A stretch of DNA of 64,000 bases, taken from assembly GCA_016195965.1 (NCBI GenBank), contig JACPYR010000095.1:1-64000 (forward strand), read 5' to 3'. Below the pieces are notes generated by a model. The model had not been told where the DNA came from. It searched no databases and worked only from the letters and a program-made list of their open reading frames with translations. The stretch comes from Nitrosomonadales bacterium. Its GTDB lineage: Bacteria; Pseudomonadota; Gammaproteobacteria; Burkholderiales; Gallionellaceae. Below, piece after piece: positions 18,039-26,732 of the stretch. The position numbers and the translations under genes are program-made. Every line of letters begins with the position of its first letter. Position 1 is the stretch's first letter.

Positions 18039-18581
18039 TCATTCCTTCCATTTGGTCACGGTATAGCGCGACAGCTTCACGCCTTCGGCCCAGAAGTCAT
18101 CGGGCAGCCCGGCCTTGCGCTTTAGCATCGCGAGAAATTCGCGCGGCTGGGAGAGACTCTCCCATACCTGCGGCAAAAAAGTGCTACGGTATCTTCCGTA
18201 CTCAAAAAAGATTCCGTCTATATTGGGGCGCAGTTGTGCCAGCGCATCGGCTTCATCGCGAATTTCCATCTGCTGGGTAGGCGAGAGCAATGAAATCTCG
18301 ACGCGGGTGATGACCAATTCATCGACGGTCAACGGCATGAAGCGCGGATCGCGCAAGGCGGCGGATACGGCGTTGCCTTTGACATCGGCCAGCAAGGGCC
18401 GGTGCGCCTGCAACGAGCCGATGCAGCCGCGCAGTTCGCCATGTTGTGTCAATGTGACGAAGCATGCGCCATGCTCGGCCAGCCACGGTGCGGATTCGTC
18501 TGCTGCGTGCGACGCGCTCAACGCGTTCGCAATCGCGGCTCGCGCAATGGGTAATAGAATTTTACCTCGATCAATGAGCAT
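18039..18581 (-). CDS. amrA: AmmeMemoRadiSam system protein A (AMMECR1 domain)
   Basis: A 180-residue AMMECR1-family protein with the invariant LRGCIGSLQAHRPL near residues 50-65 and the family's DPRFMPLTVDEL and FLPQVWES stretches. The role in the AmmeMemoRadiSam system is undefined. The start overlaps the end of amrB by 11 bp, so the two are co-translated. Confidence 0.93.
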   Translation of the reverse strand: MLIDRGKILLPIARAAIANALSASHAADESAPWLAEHGACFVTLTQHGELRGCIGSLQAHRPLLADVKGNAVSAALRDPRFMPLTVDELVITRVEISLLSPTQQMEIRDEADALAQLRPNIDGIFFEYGRYRSTFLPQVWESLSQPREFLAMLKRKAGLPDDFWAEGVKLSRYTVTKWKE

Positions 18582-19377
18582 GGTTATTTTCCTCCGCAGT
18601 GAAGGCGAACGATGCGTAACCCACTACCTGATCGCGCGAGCCAGCGGTGTCGCCGGAGTTGCGCAGATCGAGCAGGTGGGGCGTGAGGCGATGGCGCCGT
18701 GCTGCGACGATCAGGCCGCTGATAGGCGTGCCGCCGCAGGCCTGTTCGTGTGCGATCGGCTGGTGCAGCTCCAGGATGGATTGAGCGGTTTCATTGTCCA
18801 CGCGTTTGGCGGTGGCGTAGGGCAGGTAGTGGGAGAGGTCGGAACTGATCACGATCAGCGTTTCATCGCCGCCCCATACCCTGTCCAGCACCTCGGCGAC
18901 TTCTTCCGGTGTCGTGCTGCCGACCGCCAGGGGCAGCAGCGTGAAATCCGACAACACGCTTTGCAGGAACGGCAGTTGTACTTCCAGCGAGTGCTCGAGC
19001 GCATGAGCTGGCGCGTTGACACTGACTTGCGGCAGGGCTGCGATGGCGCGTGCACCGGCAATGTCCAGCATCACGCGGCCCAGCGGCGTGTCAAAAGCAT
19101 CTGCTTCTGGCAGCGCCAAGCCGCGCACCGCTACGCGATGGGTGGGGCCGAGCAGCACCACGCGGCGGATGCCATGTGAGATCGTATGGAGCGCGGCATA
19201 TGCCGTGGCCGCGATCGCCCCGGAATAGACGTAACCGGCGTGGGGAACGATCAAAGCTTTGGGACCGAGATTGAACGGGCGCGCGTCAAGCAACAGCTGC
19301 CGTACCTCATCGGCAAGCTGTCTGGGTTCCGCCGGGTAAAACAAACCTGCAACGGCAGGGGGGCGAACGTTGGACAT
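18571..19377 (-). CDS. amrB: AmmeMemoRadiSam system protein B (MEMO1 family)
   Basis: A 268-residue MEMO-family protein. Family marks are VRPPAVAGLFYP at the N-terminus, IVPHAGYVYSGAIAA with the metal-binding His, LGPTHRV, HALEHSLEVQLPFLQ and ISSDLSHYLPY. MEMO is related to class III extradiol dioxygenases and keeps the histidines for metal binding. The ATG follows AGAGAGGTTGCC. It is the first gene of the amrB-amrA-amrS cassette. Confidence 0.93.
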   Translation of the reverse strand: MSNVRPPAVAGLFYPAEPRQLADEVRQLLLDARPFNLGPKALIVPHAGYVYSGAIAATAYAALHTISHGIRRVVLLGPTHRVAVRGLALPEADAFDTPLGRVMLDIAGARAIAALPQVSVNAPAHALEHSLEVQLPFLQSVLSDFTLLPLAVGSTTPEEVAEVLDRVWGGDETLIVISSDLSHYLPYATAKRVDNETAQSILELHQPIAHEQACGGTPISGLIVAARRHRLTPHLLDLRNSGDTAGSRDQVVGYASFAFTAEENNHAH

Positions 19378-19551
19378 GGCAACCTCTCTTCACGCAATGT
19401 ACGTAATATGAGGATGGGGCGGGCAGAATCAAGGTGCATCACAAAAAACGCTACGATAGCTCCTGTGCAAGAAGTGTCTTCCTTGCCGGACAGCACCGGA
19501 GTAGCATAGCCCGAATGCAATTCATTGAATAGGGATGGAAGGTTAAACCCA

Positions 19552-20502
19552 ATGGGCATCTTTGGAAACTTATTCGACCATCGTGTCGAGCAGCCTGCAT
19601 TGTTGCCCGCCATCGAGCGGGCGGTGTCTGTGGTCGAGCCGCTGCTCAAACAGGTGGGCGGTTATCCGGACAATTACCGTAAACCCGTTGCGGCTGCGCT
19701 GGAATATGCGCACTTGCTTGCGGCCAAGGTGCCCGGCCCGGTGACGGTGGATCGCAGGGCATATGCCAGCGACGACTTTGTACATGCGTTGTTTCCGGAT
19801 ATCGGCACGGTCGCAGAGGCGATCCGTTCCAGCCAGGCCTTGCAGGATTACCAGCGCGATTTTCCCGCCAGCGACGAGTTATATGCCCTGATGGGGATGC
19901 GACGCATCGAAAAGAGCGTGGTGGGAATGGAGTTGTCCGGACTTACGGTGCAACGCGATGTGCTGCAACAGGCGGTCTATTTCACCAGCCATACGATAGA
20001 TCATCCCGCGCCCAGCGAACAGCAGGCCAGAGAGCTGGCCGCGATGAGTTTCTTTGACAGTCTGGTGCGCAAGGTAAAAAAACGGGTGGAACAACGCAAG
20101 CGGGACAAGCAAGCACAGCTGCTGGAAAAAGAGCTGCTGACGGCGCAGTTGCATATGGCGAATGGCCGGGACAGTACGCTGGAACATCAGCTGGCCGGGA
20201 TGGTGGACACCCTGCAGACTACCGTCAGTTCGCTGGAGTTAAGCCATTATGCGGCAGATTTCGACGCCGTACTGCTCCATCCCGAGGAGCATCTGAGCCT
20301 GAAACAGACCGCTATCACGCTCGATAGCATGGGTATACGGCGCGCGGCAGACGATGTGGATCGGGGCAGGGCGCTCATGTTCAACGATCTGATCGGTTAT
20401 GACCGGCGCGATTGGACCGTGACCATGGTGCGCTGCAGCAATTTGCAGAATGAATCATTCGCAGAAAAGCTGGATAAGGCCTATCGGAGGCTGGCGATTT
20501 GA
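19552..20502 (+). CDS. Conserved hypothetical cytoplasmic protein
   Basis: A 316-residue soluble protein without a signal peptide or membrane segment. The first half is helical; residues about 160-235 are very rich in Lys, Glu, Gln and Arg (KVKKRVEQRKRDKQAQLLEKE), suggesting a coiled coil. The C-terminal part is compact (DFDAVLLHPEEHLSLKQTAITLDSMGIRR). I do not recognise a family. The ATG at 19552 is chosen because GGAAGG stands 9 nt upstream; the earlier TTG at 19525 has no such site. It is divergent from amrB. Confidence 0.8.
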   Translation: MGIFGNLFDHRVEQPALLPAIERAVSVVEPLLKQVGGYPDNYRKPVAAALEYAHLLAAKVPGPVTVDRRAYASDDFVHALFPDIGTVAEAIRSSQALQDYQRDFPASDELYALMGMRRIEKSVVGMELSGLTVQRDVLQQAVYFTSHTIDHPAPSEQQARELAAMSFFDSLVRKVKKRVEQRKRDKQAQLLEKELLTAQLHMANGRDSTLEHQLAGMVDTLQTTVSSLELSHYAADFDAVLLHPEEHLSLKQTAITLDSMGIRRAADDVDRGRALMFNDLIGYDRRDWTVTMVRCSNLQNESFAEKLDKAYRRLAI

Positions 20503-20523
20503 TGGGTAGATTGTTTGGTAGCA

Positions 20524-20563
20524 CGGTAGGGCGGATGAGCAAAAGGCGTTATCCGCCCTACCG
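20524..20563. repeat. GTAGGGCGGAT inverted repeat / possible terminator
   Basis: A perfect 13-bp inverted repeat CGGTAGGGCGGAT/ATCCGCCCTACCG around a 14-nt loop, 22 bp after the hypothetical gene and facing the lipoprotein gene. It is a widely distributed proteobacterial repeat type and could serve as a bidirectional terminator, although no T-run follows. Confidence 0.7.
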
Positions 20564-20585
20564 CTTCCACCTTAAGCGCCGCCCA

Positions 20586-20972
20586 TTAATAATGAAGAGC
20601 GCAATAGGCCAGCGGCTTGTCGTCCCGGTATGGTGAAAATACTTGCAGTTTCAACCGGCTGTCCAGTTCCGCTGTCAATGGCTTGACCTTGTTCGCAATA
20701 TCGACGCACAGGCTTCTTGCCGCTTCGTCATTGGTGTTGATCACGATGTTGACGGTGTTGTCCCGGTCGTTGAGGGCGCATTTTTTGGTGAGGCCAGTAT
20801 CCAGTATTGCACCGCACAATCTATTCGTCTCATCTGTCGCAGCCGAATGTGTTTCGGATTTTCCGCAGCCGCTGAGCGTCGCGGACAAGGCGGTTGCCGT
20901 GAGCAATACAAGCAACGAGGCTGGTCGTTTCAACAGTGCGGCGCTGTTCGGAATGGGCATTTTGAATTGCAT
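20586..20972 (-). CDS. Small lipoprotein
   Basis: A 128-residue protein with a signal sequence and lipobox LSGC (Cys36), so the mature part of about 93 residues is lipid-anchored. The remainder has four cysteines (two in LCGAILDTGLTKKC) that may form disulfides. No family recognised. The start follows AAGGATAAAAA. It is the last gene before a 118-bp dispersed repeat. Confidence 0.75.
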   Translation of the reverse strand: MQFKMPIPNSAALLKRPASLLVLLTATALSATLSGCGKSETHSAATDETNRLCGAILDTGLTKKCALNDRDNTVNIVINTNDEAARSLCVDIANKVKPLTAELDSRLKLQVFSPYRDDKPLAYCALHY

Positions 20973-20997
20973 TTTTTATCCTTAAGCCATAGTTAAA

Positions 20998-21115
20998 TCC
21001 GCAGATTACACAGATTTACGCAGATTTTTATATGGTTGCAGACTGTTTTGCGCTCACCATATGGATTGCTCCGGCTATATTGATATCCAGTGGTTTAATC
21101 TTGTGTAATCGGCGC
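20998..21115 (+). repeat. 118-bp dispersed repeat, copy A
   Basis: It begins CCGCAGATTACACAGATTTA and ends TTTAATCTTGTGTAATCGGC. A close counterpart lies inverted at about 44372-44497 and keeps the same termini and the GGTTGCAGAC and CTATATTGATA-type centre. It has no coding capacity and lies downstream of mdh. Confidence 0.75.
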
Positions 21116-21146
21116 AAGCTGCGGGCAAATAGGTTTTTTAGGTTCA

Positions 21147-22130
21147 TTAACCCAGCAAATGTTTCACATGATTGCGTTCTTCGATCAGCTCGCGGTAACT
21201 TTCTTCCATGTGCTGGCGTCCCAGTGCGCTGATCGGCAGCCCCTGCACGATATGGTAATGACCGTTTTTGCAGGTGACCGGGAAGCCGTAGATCACGCCT
21301 TCCGGGATGCCATAGCTGCCGTCGGACGGCACGCTCATGGTCACCCAGTCGTTGTGGTGCGAGCTGAGCATCCAGTCGTGGATGTGCGTGACTGCGGCAT
21401 TCGCCGCGCTCGCCGCGCTGGACAGCCCGCGCGCTTCGATGACCGCTGCACCGCGCTTTTGCACCGTGGGGATGAATTCGCGTTCCACCCAATCCTGATC
21501 CGGCAAAATGTCGCGCACCAGGCGACCGCGTATCTCGGCGTGGTCGAGGTCGGGATATTGGGTGCCGGAATGGTTGCCCCACACGACCATTTTCTTGATG
21601 TCGCGGATAGGCTGGAACAATTTGAGCGCAACCTGCGCAATCGCGCGGTTATGGTCGAGGCGCATCATCGCGGTGAAATTGCGCGGGTCGAGATCGGGGG
21701 CGTTCTTCATCGCGATCAGCGCGTTGGTGTTAGCCGGGTTGCCTACCACCAGTACCTTGACGTGGCGCGCGGCATATTCGTTGAGCAGCTTGCCCTGCGC
21801 GGAGAAAATCGCGCCGTTTGCTTCGATCAGGTCTTTGCGTTCCATGCCCTTGCTGCGCGGGCGCGCGCCGATCAGCATGGCGATCTCGGTGTCCTTGAAA
21901 GCCACCTTGGGATCGTCGGTGATGATGACTTGTTGCAACAGCGGAAAGGCGCAATCTTCCAGTTCCATCACTACGCCGCGCAGCATTTGTTGCGCCTGCG
22001 GCAAATCCAGCAATTGCAGGATGATGGGTTGGTCGCGTCCCAGCATGTCGCCGTTGGCGATACGGAACAGCGTGGCGTAGCCGATCTGCCCTGCGGCTCC
22101 GGTGATGGTGATGCGGACGGGTGCTTTCAT
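21147..22130 (-). CDS. mdh: Malate dehydrogenase
   Basis: A 327-residue NAD-dependent malate dehydrogenase of the type common in Betaproteobacteria. The NAD-binding motif is [10 protein letters not shown] at residues 9-18. The substrate-binding loop is [14 protein letters not shown], catalytic Asp is in RLDHNRA and catalytic His in [13 protein letters not shown]. It interconverts malate and oxaloacetate in the TCA cycle. It is monocistronic in appearance, with a GAGGTCACC ribosome site before the ATG. Confidence 0.97.
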   Translation of the reverse strand: MKAPVRITITGAAGQIGYATLFRIANGDMLGRDQPIILQLLDLPQAQQMLRGVVMELEDCAFPLLQQVIITDDPKVAFKDTEIAMLIGARPRSKGMERKDLIEANGAIFSAQGKLLNEYAARHVKVLVVGNPANTNALIAMKNAPDLDPRNFTAMMRLDHNRAIAQVALKLFQPIRDIKKMVVWGNHSGTQYPDLDHAEIRGRLVRDILPDQDWVEREFIPTVQKRGAAVIEARGLSSAASAANAAVTHIHDWMLSSHHNDWVTMSVPSDGSYGIPEGVIYGFPVTCKNGHYHIVQGLPISALGRQHMEESYRELIEERNHVKHLLG

Positions 22131-22458
22131 GGTGACCTCATGTTAATCAACGGTGGGCGAATCATAATTCTTTTGCCCGTTCTCTGCATGGCGAATATAA
22201 GCGGCCCAAAAACCAGCCCAATATGTGGTATGTGATTTGTGTAAAAGCAGTAATGCCCCCTGTCGATTTACAGAGGCACGGAAGGCGAGTGGCTTCGATT
22301 GCAGCGCGAAGTGCGCAAAGACAGGCAGTTCATCAAGTTTAGAGTTATGTGGAAATGATACTGACCCGTACTTGTATGTTCGGTCGCCAAGTTTGATCGT
22401 TCACTTGGCATGCCCAAGCCTCAAGACGGGTCAGATGGATCGGATAGCGATTTCACCA
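22131..22458. other. Gene-free gap upstream of mdh
   Basis: 328 bp with no credible gene. It should contain the mdh promoter. A 7-bp inverted pair TGACCCG (22362) / CGGGTCA (22427) brackets 66 bp and could be a small mobile-element remnant, but it is too short to be sure. Confidence 0.5.
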
Positions 22459-22950
22459 TCAATCATCGGGAGTGGTAATGGCGTAGGTACCAACACCGCC
22501 CCTACCCGTTCCCAGTGCTTTGATTCTGGTTCCCGGTGGAATACCATCTCCCGACAGTTGGGTGCCCACCTTCAAACGTCCGGAAGTGATGGTCGTTACG
22601 TTCAACGTATTGCCGGAAATAGTGCCGGCCATGACCAAGCGATCCTCGCGATCAGCAAGTTCGCTACGATCATGATTTTCTGCTGCGGAGCCGCTATCGT
22701 CGTTATCGCCCGAGGTAGCGCTCAATACCGGGGCGGTGGCAGCGGGAAGCAGAGTCGTGGGCGGGCATAGTGCCATTCCGGGAGGAGGAAGCACACCGCG
22801 AGGCATTGAAGTCACACCCGGTGGTAGAGGAAAACATGTAGATGTGATAGTTTGTCCGAAAGCAGTGGAAGTACTGGACAACATGGTTAGAAAAGCAGCG
22901 GTCACCATGTATTTTGGAATATTGCCTGCAGCTCGTTTAGCGATGTTCAT
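22459..22950 (-). CDS. Secreted Pro-rich protein with C-terminal adhesin-type repeat
   Basis: A 163-residue secreted protein. The signal peptide ends near AFGQ. Residues about 30-75 are Pro-rich (PLPPGVTSMPRGVLPPPG), then an acidic linker. The last 50 residues (SGNTLNVTTITSGRLKVGTQ onward) resemble one unit of the Gly/Thr-rich repeat found in phage tail and surface proteins. The ATG at 22950 follows TAGGAGTTATGCT; an earlier in-frame start lacks a site. Confidence 0.65.
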   Translation of the reverse strand: MNIAKRAAGNIPKYMVTAAFLTMLSSTSTAFGQTITSTCFPLPPGVTSMPRGVLPPPGMALCPPTTLLPAATAPVLSATSGDNDDSGSAAENHDRSELADREDRLVMAGTISGNTLNVTTITSGRLKVGTQLSGDGIPPGTRIKALGTGRGGVGTYAITTPDD

Positions 22951-23154
22951 AGCATAACTCCTATCAAATTGGATGCATGTACATTCCATGCAATTTCACA
23001 ATAAGGCAGCGCTAAGCTTATTGCAATTACGGAAAGATAAGTGGGATACCCTGAAGATGGACGGCGCTTGTCAATCGTTCAGCGGCATTTTTAACCGATA
23101 AGCGGTCATCGGGAATTGCGATGGATGAGCAGTATGGGGCCGATGAGAAATAAC

Positions 23155-23865
23155 TCACTCCAGCAACCCCAGCATCGCTGCCTGAACGGCAGCGGCGGTG
23201 CGGTTTGGCGCCCCCAGTTTTTTTGTGGCATTGTTGGTGTGGAAATTGACGGTGCGCTCGGAGATATTCAGGATATCGGCGATTTCGTTCGATACCTTGC
23301 CCTCCGCCAGCCAGCGCAACACCGCTATCTCCCGGTCAGTAAGTTTCGCTCCGGCGCCGGGCAGATAGTTCTCAATCAGATAAGGCGACAAACCCTGATG
23401 GGCGATGTTGGCCAGCCAGATAATCCTGGTTTTTTTCTCTTCGACTTCGGCCGCAGATATGGCCCGGTTATGAGCCGACAGGTTCAACAGGCCGGCCACA
23501 CCATGGGAGCCGCGCGTAGGCTGCGAGACCCCGGAAAGCGCTCCTGCAGAGCGAGCCGCATGCAACACTTCGGGATCGCGGGCAAACCGCTCATCTGCTG
23601 TCCAGATTATCAATTCCACCGAGCTTAACGCTTGTTGGATCAGCGGATCGATGCTCACATAATCGGCCCGTTCGTAGGTTTGCTTCAAGATTTCCGGATA
23701 ATTGGAAATGGCCATGCCCGTTGGATTGGTGACAGGTAACGGAGCGCGCATCGCGAAAGAGCAAAATTCGAAGCCCATTTCAGCGGACCATAGTGCTATC
23801 TTTCCGAACATCGTTTGCTCGCAATCGATGAAGCGCATCTCCTTCAACTGATATTTCTGCCACAT
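23155..23865 (-). CDS. LuxR-type regulator with autoinducer-binding domain (solo)
   Basis: A 236-residue quorum-sensing-type regulator: N-terminal autoinducer-binding domain (about 15-165) and C-terminal LuxR helix-turn-helix (LTDREIAVLRWLAEGKVSNE onward). Aligned by eye to TraR numbering, Tyr61, Asp70, Pro71 and Trp85 are kept, but position 57 (normally Trp) is Leu in NYPEILKQTY. No luxI synthase is in the window, so it is a solo here. The ATG at 23865 follows GGGGAG. A 20-bp lux-box-like palindrome lies 48 bp upstream, in the gap shared with the divergent phzF gene. Confidence 0.9.
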   Translation of the reverse strand: MWQKYQLKEMRFIDCEQTMFGKIALWSAEMGFEFCSFAMRAPLPVTNPTGMAISNYPEILKQTYERADYVSIDPLIQQALSSVELIIWTADERFARDPEVLHAARSAGALSGVSQPTRGSHGVAGLLNLSAHNRAISAAEVEEKKTRIIWLANIAHQGLSPYLIENYLPGAGAKLTDREIAVLRWLAEGKVSNEIADILNISERTVNFHTNNATKKLGAPNRTAAAVQAAMLGLLE

Positions 23866-23912
23866 CTCCACGTCTCCCCGCGCCCCAATTTATTCAAACG
23901 TTTCAATATCTA

Positions 23913-23932
23913 ACCTGTCAATTCTGACAGCT
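23913..23932. promoter_or_regulatory. lux-box-like operator between luxR and phzF
   Basis: ACCTGTCAATTCTGACAGCT: CTGTCA and TGACAG are exact inverted arms around ATTC, and the outermost A/T also pair. Length, the CTG...CAG half-sites and position match lux boxes bound by LuxR-family dimers. It is 47 bp from the luxR start and 129 bp from the phzF start. Confidence 0.7.
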
Positions 23933-24061
23933 ACCCATCGCATTTGAATTATAGTGCAATGGCATCCGTGGCAGATTGCTTGTGCAGCCCATACAAGGGA
24001 ATATCTACAAGCTCTTCAACCCCAAGCAATTTATAGATTTTCGGAGAAGGATAGCGTACAA

Positions 24062-24937
24062 ATGAAAGCAGGTAGCGCCAGGAAAGTCGCCTTCAGGCAA
24101 GTGGATGTTTTCACCTCTGTGCCGTTCATGGGCAATCCGGTTGCGGTGATTCTCGATGGAGAAGGCCTTTCAACTGGGCAAATGCAATCCATCGCCAACT
24201 GGACCAACCTGTCGGAAACCACTTTCGTGTGTGCGCCTACACATCCGGACGCTGACTACCGCCTGCGTATCTTCACGCCGAGGAGCGAGCTGCCCTTCGC
24301 CGGGCATCCGACCTTGGGCAGCGCGCATGCGCTGTTGCAACAGGGCTTGCAGCCCCGCACACCCGGCAGGCTAGTGCAGGAGTGCGGCAAGGGATTGATC
24401 GACTTGCGCATAGTTGGGCATAGTCTGTTTTTTGCATTGCCTCAACCGGTATTCGCCGCGCCAGATGCAGCGCAGCTTGCTGCCGTGGCTGAGGCGCTGG
24501 GTGTGCAGGCAAGCGGGATCGTTTCAAACGCGATCGTCGATGTTGGCGCAGTCTGGCTGACCTTGCAGTTGCCGTCCGCACAAGGGGTGATCGGACTCAA
24601 GCCAGACATGGCAAGACTGGCGGCGCTAGGTTGCGCCCAGTACATAGGCGTGACCGTGTTCGGGCTTTATGAGGCAGGCAATGCGGCTGTCGAAGTGCGC
24701 TCGTTCGCGCCGGCATGCGGCGTGCCGGAAGACCCGGTCTGCGGCAGCGGCAACGGTTGCGTGGCGGCGTTGATCCGCCGCCATAAAATTCTGCCGGTGT
24801 CGGCCTATACTGCATCGCAGGGGCGCTGCCTGGGGCGCGATGGCTATGTGCAAGTTGAGTTCGCTGCCGATGGCAATATATGGTTGGGCGGCAACGCGGT
24901 GACTTGCATCGAAGGAAAAATAACGGCCCGAGCTTGA
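24062..24937 (+). CDS. PhzF family isomerase/epimerase-like protein
   Basis: A 291-residue PhzF-family protein. The N-terminal FRQVDVFTSVPFMGNPVAV, the NWTNLSETTFV stretch with the catalytic Glu, ELPFAGHPTLGSAHAL and the C-terminal GVPEDPVCGSGNGCVAAL are all diagnostic. PhzF acts in phenazine synthesis, but most members are of unknown substrate, and no other phenazine gene is present. The ATG at 24062 follows AGAAGGATAG; an upstream in-frame ATG would extend over the promoter region. Placement behind the lux-box suggests control by the divergent LuxR. Confidence 0.9.
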   Translation: MKAGSARKVAFRQVDVFTSVPFMGNPVAVILDGEGLSTGQMQSIANWTNLSETTFVCAPTHPDADYRLRIFTPRSELPFAGHPTLGSAHALLQQGLQPRTPGRLVQECGKGLIDLRIVGHSLFFALPQPVFAAPDAAQLAAVAEALGVQASGIVSNAIVDVGAVWLTLQLPSAQGVIGLKPDMARLAALGCAQYIGVTVFGLYEAGNAAVEVRSFAPACGVPEDPVCGSGNGCVAALIRRHKILPVSAYTASQGRCLGRDGYVQVEFAADGNIWLGGNAVTCIEGKITARA

Positions 24938-25060
24938 TACTCCCCGGAAAAAATATGATGGGCAAATTATTGCGCGTCTGGGCGTGACTGCGCAAAAGTG
25001 CGTAGGTGCTCAATTAGAAGGTCAGGGTTTTGGAGTGTTTTTGTTTTTAAGGAGTCGAAT

Positions 25061-25972
25061 ATGTTTGCCGTGCTGATCTTGCTGGTTGTCATCGGAGCCA
25101 GTTTCCCTTATGTAGCACCCGAGAAAGCCACCCATTTAGCGCTCAACGTTGAGCGCTATCGCGCTGACCTCGTCCGCAAGGAAATCGAGCTGCCTAGTGG
25201 CTTGCACTATGTCTATCTGGAGGGCGGTCAGGGCGAGCCGTTGATGCTGCTGCACGGATTCGGCGCAAACAAGGACAACTTCACAAGGGCCGCGCGCTTC
25301 TTGACACCGCACTATCGCGTGATTATTCCCGACCACATTGGTTTCGGCGAATCTTCCCATCCGCAAGAGGCCGACTATTCTCCGCCAGCCCAAGTGGAGC
25401 GGCTGAGATCGCTGGCGCAAGCTCTAGGCATCAAGACTCTTCACCTCGGCGGCAGCTCTATGGGTGGGCAAATCGCCATGACCTATGCGGCGCACTATCC
25501 GGACGAAGTCAAAAGCCTTTGGTTGCTCGGCCCAGCCGGGGTGTGGAGCGCCCCCGAAAGCGAGGTATCCAAAGCCATTGTAAAGACAGGGCATAACTTC
25601 CTGCTGGTCAAAAACGAAGACGATTTCGCGCAGACATTTTCGTTCGTAATGAGCGATCCTCCATTCATTCCCAGACCTATGCTTGATGTGATGGCGCAGG
25701 AACGCATCGGGAATTTCAAACTGGAAGAGCCCATCTTTCAACAGATCGCCGCCTATTCCGTCGAAAATGAAATCGCAGGGCTGGCCACCCCGGCGCTGAT
25801 CGTGTTCGGCGATCAGGATCGCGCGATTCCCGTCGCCACTGCAGAAATACTGCACAAGCTGTTGCCGCATTCGCAGGTCGCCATCATGCCGAGAATCGGC
25901 CATCTACCGATGCTGGAACAACCGCAGCAATGCGCTGACGATTATTTGCAGTTTCGCTCAGTTTTGCGTTGA
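25061..25972 (+). CDS. Membrane-anchored alpha/beta hydrolase
   Basis: A 303-residue hydrolase. A short hydrophobic N-terminus (FAVLILLVVIGASFPYV) probably anchors it or directs export. Motifs: MLLHGFGANKDNF (oxyanion), LGGSSMGGQIAM (nucleophile Ser), FGDQDRAIP (Asp) and IGHLPMLEQP (His). Lipase or ester-hydrolase activity is inferred. The ATG follows AAGGAGTCGAAT. It is 123 bp after phzF, the largest clean gap in the run. Confidence 0.88.
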   Translation: MFAVLILLVVIGASFPYVAPEKATHLALNVERYRADLVRKEIELPSGLHYVYLEGGQGEPLMLLHGFGANKDNFTRAARFLTPHYRVIIPDHIGFGESSHPQEADYSPPAQVERLRSLAQALGIKTLHLGGSSMGGQIAMTYAAHYPDEVKSLWLLGPAGVWSAPESEVSKAIVKTGHNFLLVKNEDDFAQTFSFVMSDPPFIPRPMLDVMAQERIGNFKLEEPIFQQIAAYSVENEIAGLATPALIVFGDQDRAIPVATAEILHKLLPHSQVAIMPRIGHLPMLEQPQQCADDYLQFRSVLR

Positions 25973-25997
25973 ACGATAACCTTTGGGGTCTACCGTA

Positions 25998-26732
25998 ATG
26001 ACTACTGTCACAGAGCACTACGAAAATCATCTGGCCCCAGTCTACCTGTGGATGGCAGGAGGTTTCGATGCCGCTGTTGCTCGCGGTGCGACTGAAATCG
26101 CGGCCATCTGCCCAAATGAATCGAACGGTCTCACCGCCGTCGATCTCGGCTCAGGTTTCGGCATGCATGCCATCCCGTTGGCCCGTCGTGGCTATCTGGT
26201 GCTCGCCATCGATAGTTCTCCGATATTGCTCGATACACTTCGAGATCATGTCGCCACGCTACCAATCCGAACCGTGGAAGATGATCTGCTGGCCTTTCAA
26301 AAACACCTGAATCACAAGGCAGACCTCATCCTGTGTATGGGCGATACGTTGACCCATCTGTCAGGATTGACGACCGTCGAGCAATTATTTTCGCAGGTCG
26401 CAGAGTCGCTGCAGCCGGGTGGCCAGTTCATCGCGACCTTCCGTGACTACACCACCTCCATACTTGAAGATAAACGCTTCATCCCGATAAGGAGTGACGA
26501 CGATAGAATATTGACCTGCTTCCTTGAATACTCTCCCGACTACGTTACCGTCCACGATGTGCTGCATGAACGAAATGGTTCTGCCTGGCAACTGCGAGTC
26601 AGCGCCTATAGAAAACTCCGGCTATCGCCGGGATGGGTTACCACGTCGCTTCAAGCCAGAGGATTTACGGTTCGCATCGAACCAGGACTTGCGGGCATGA
26701 TCCGCGTTACCGCAACGATGGACCAACAATGA
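25998..26732 (+). CDS. Class I SAM-dependent methyltransferase
   Basis: A 244-residue methyltransferase. Motif I is AVDLGSGFGMHAIPLA, followed by AIDSSPILLDTL, DLILCMGDTLTHL and a post-motif LQPGGQFIATFRD. The substrate is unknown. It starts 25 bp after the hydrolase, and its stop overlaps the start of the EamA gene (ATGA). Confidence 0.85.
   Translation: MTTVTEHYENHLAPVYLWMAGGFDAAVARGATEIAAICPNESNGLTAVDLGSGFGMHAIPLARRGYLVLAIDSSPILLDTLRDHVATLPIRTVEDDLLAFQKHLNHKADLILCMGDTLTHLSGLTTVEQLFSQVAESLQPGGQFIATFRDYTTSILEDKRFIPIRSDDDRILTCFLEYSPDYVTVHDVLHERNGSAWQLRVSAYRKLRLSPGWVTTSLQARGFTVRIEPGLAGMIRVTATMDQQ

Noticed and set aside
22362-22433. Insertion-sequence remnant with TGACCCG ends
   Set aside because: A 7-bp inverted pair alone is too weak, and no transposase fragment is readable nearby.
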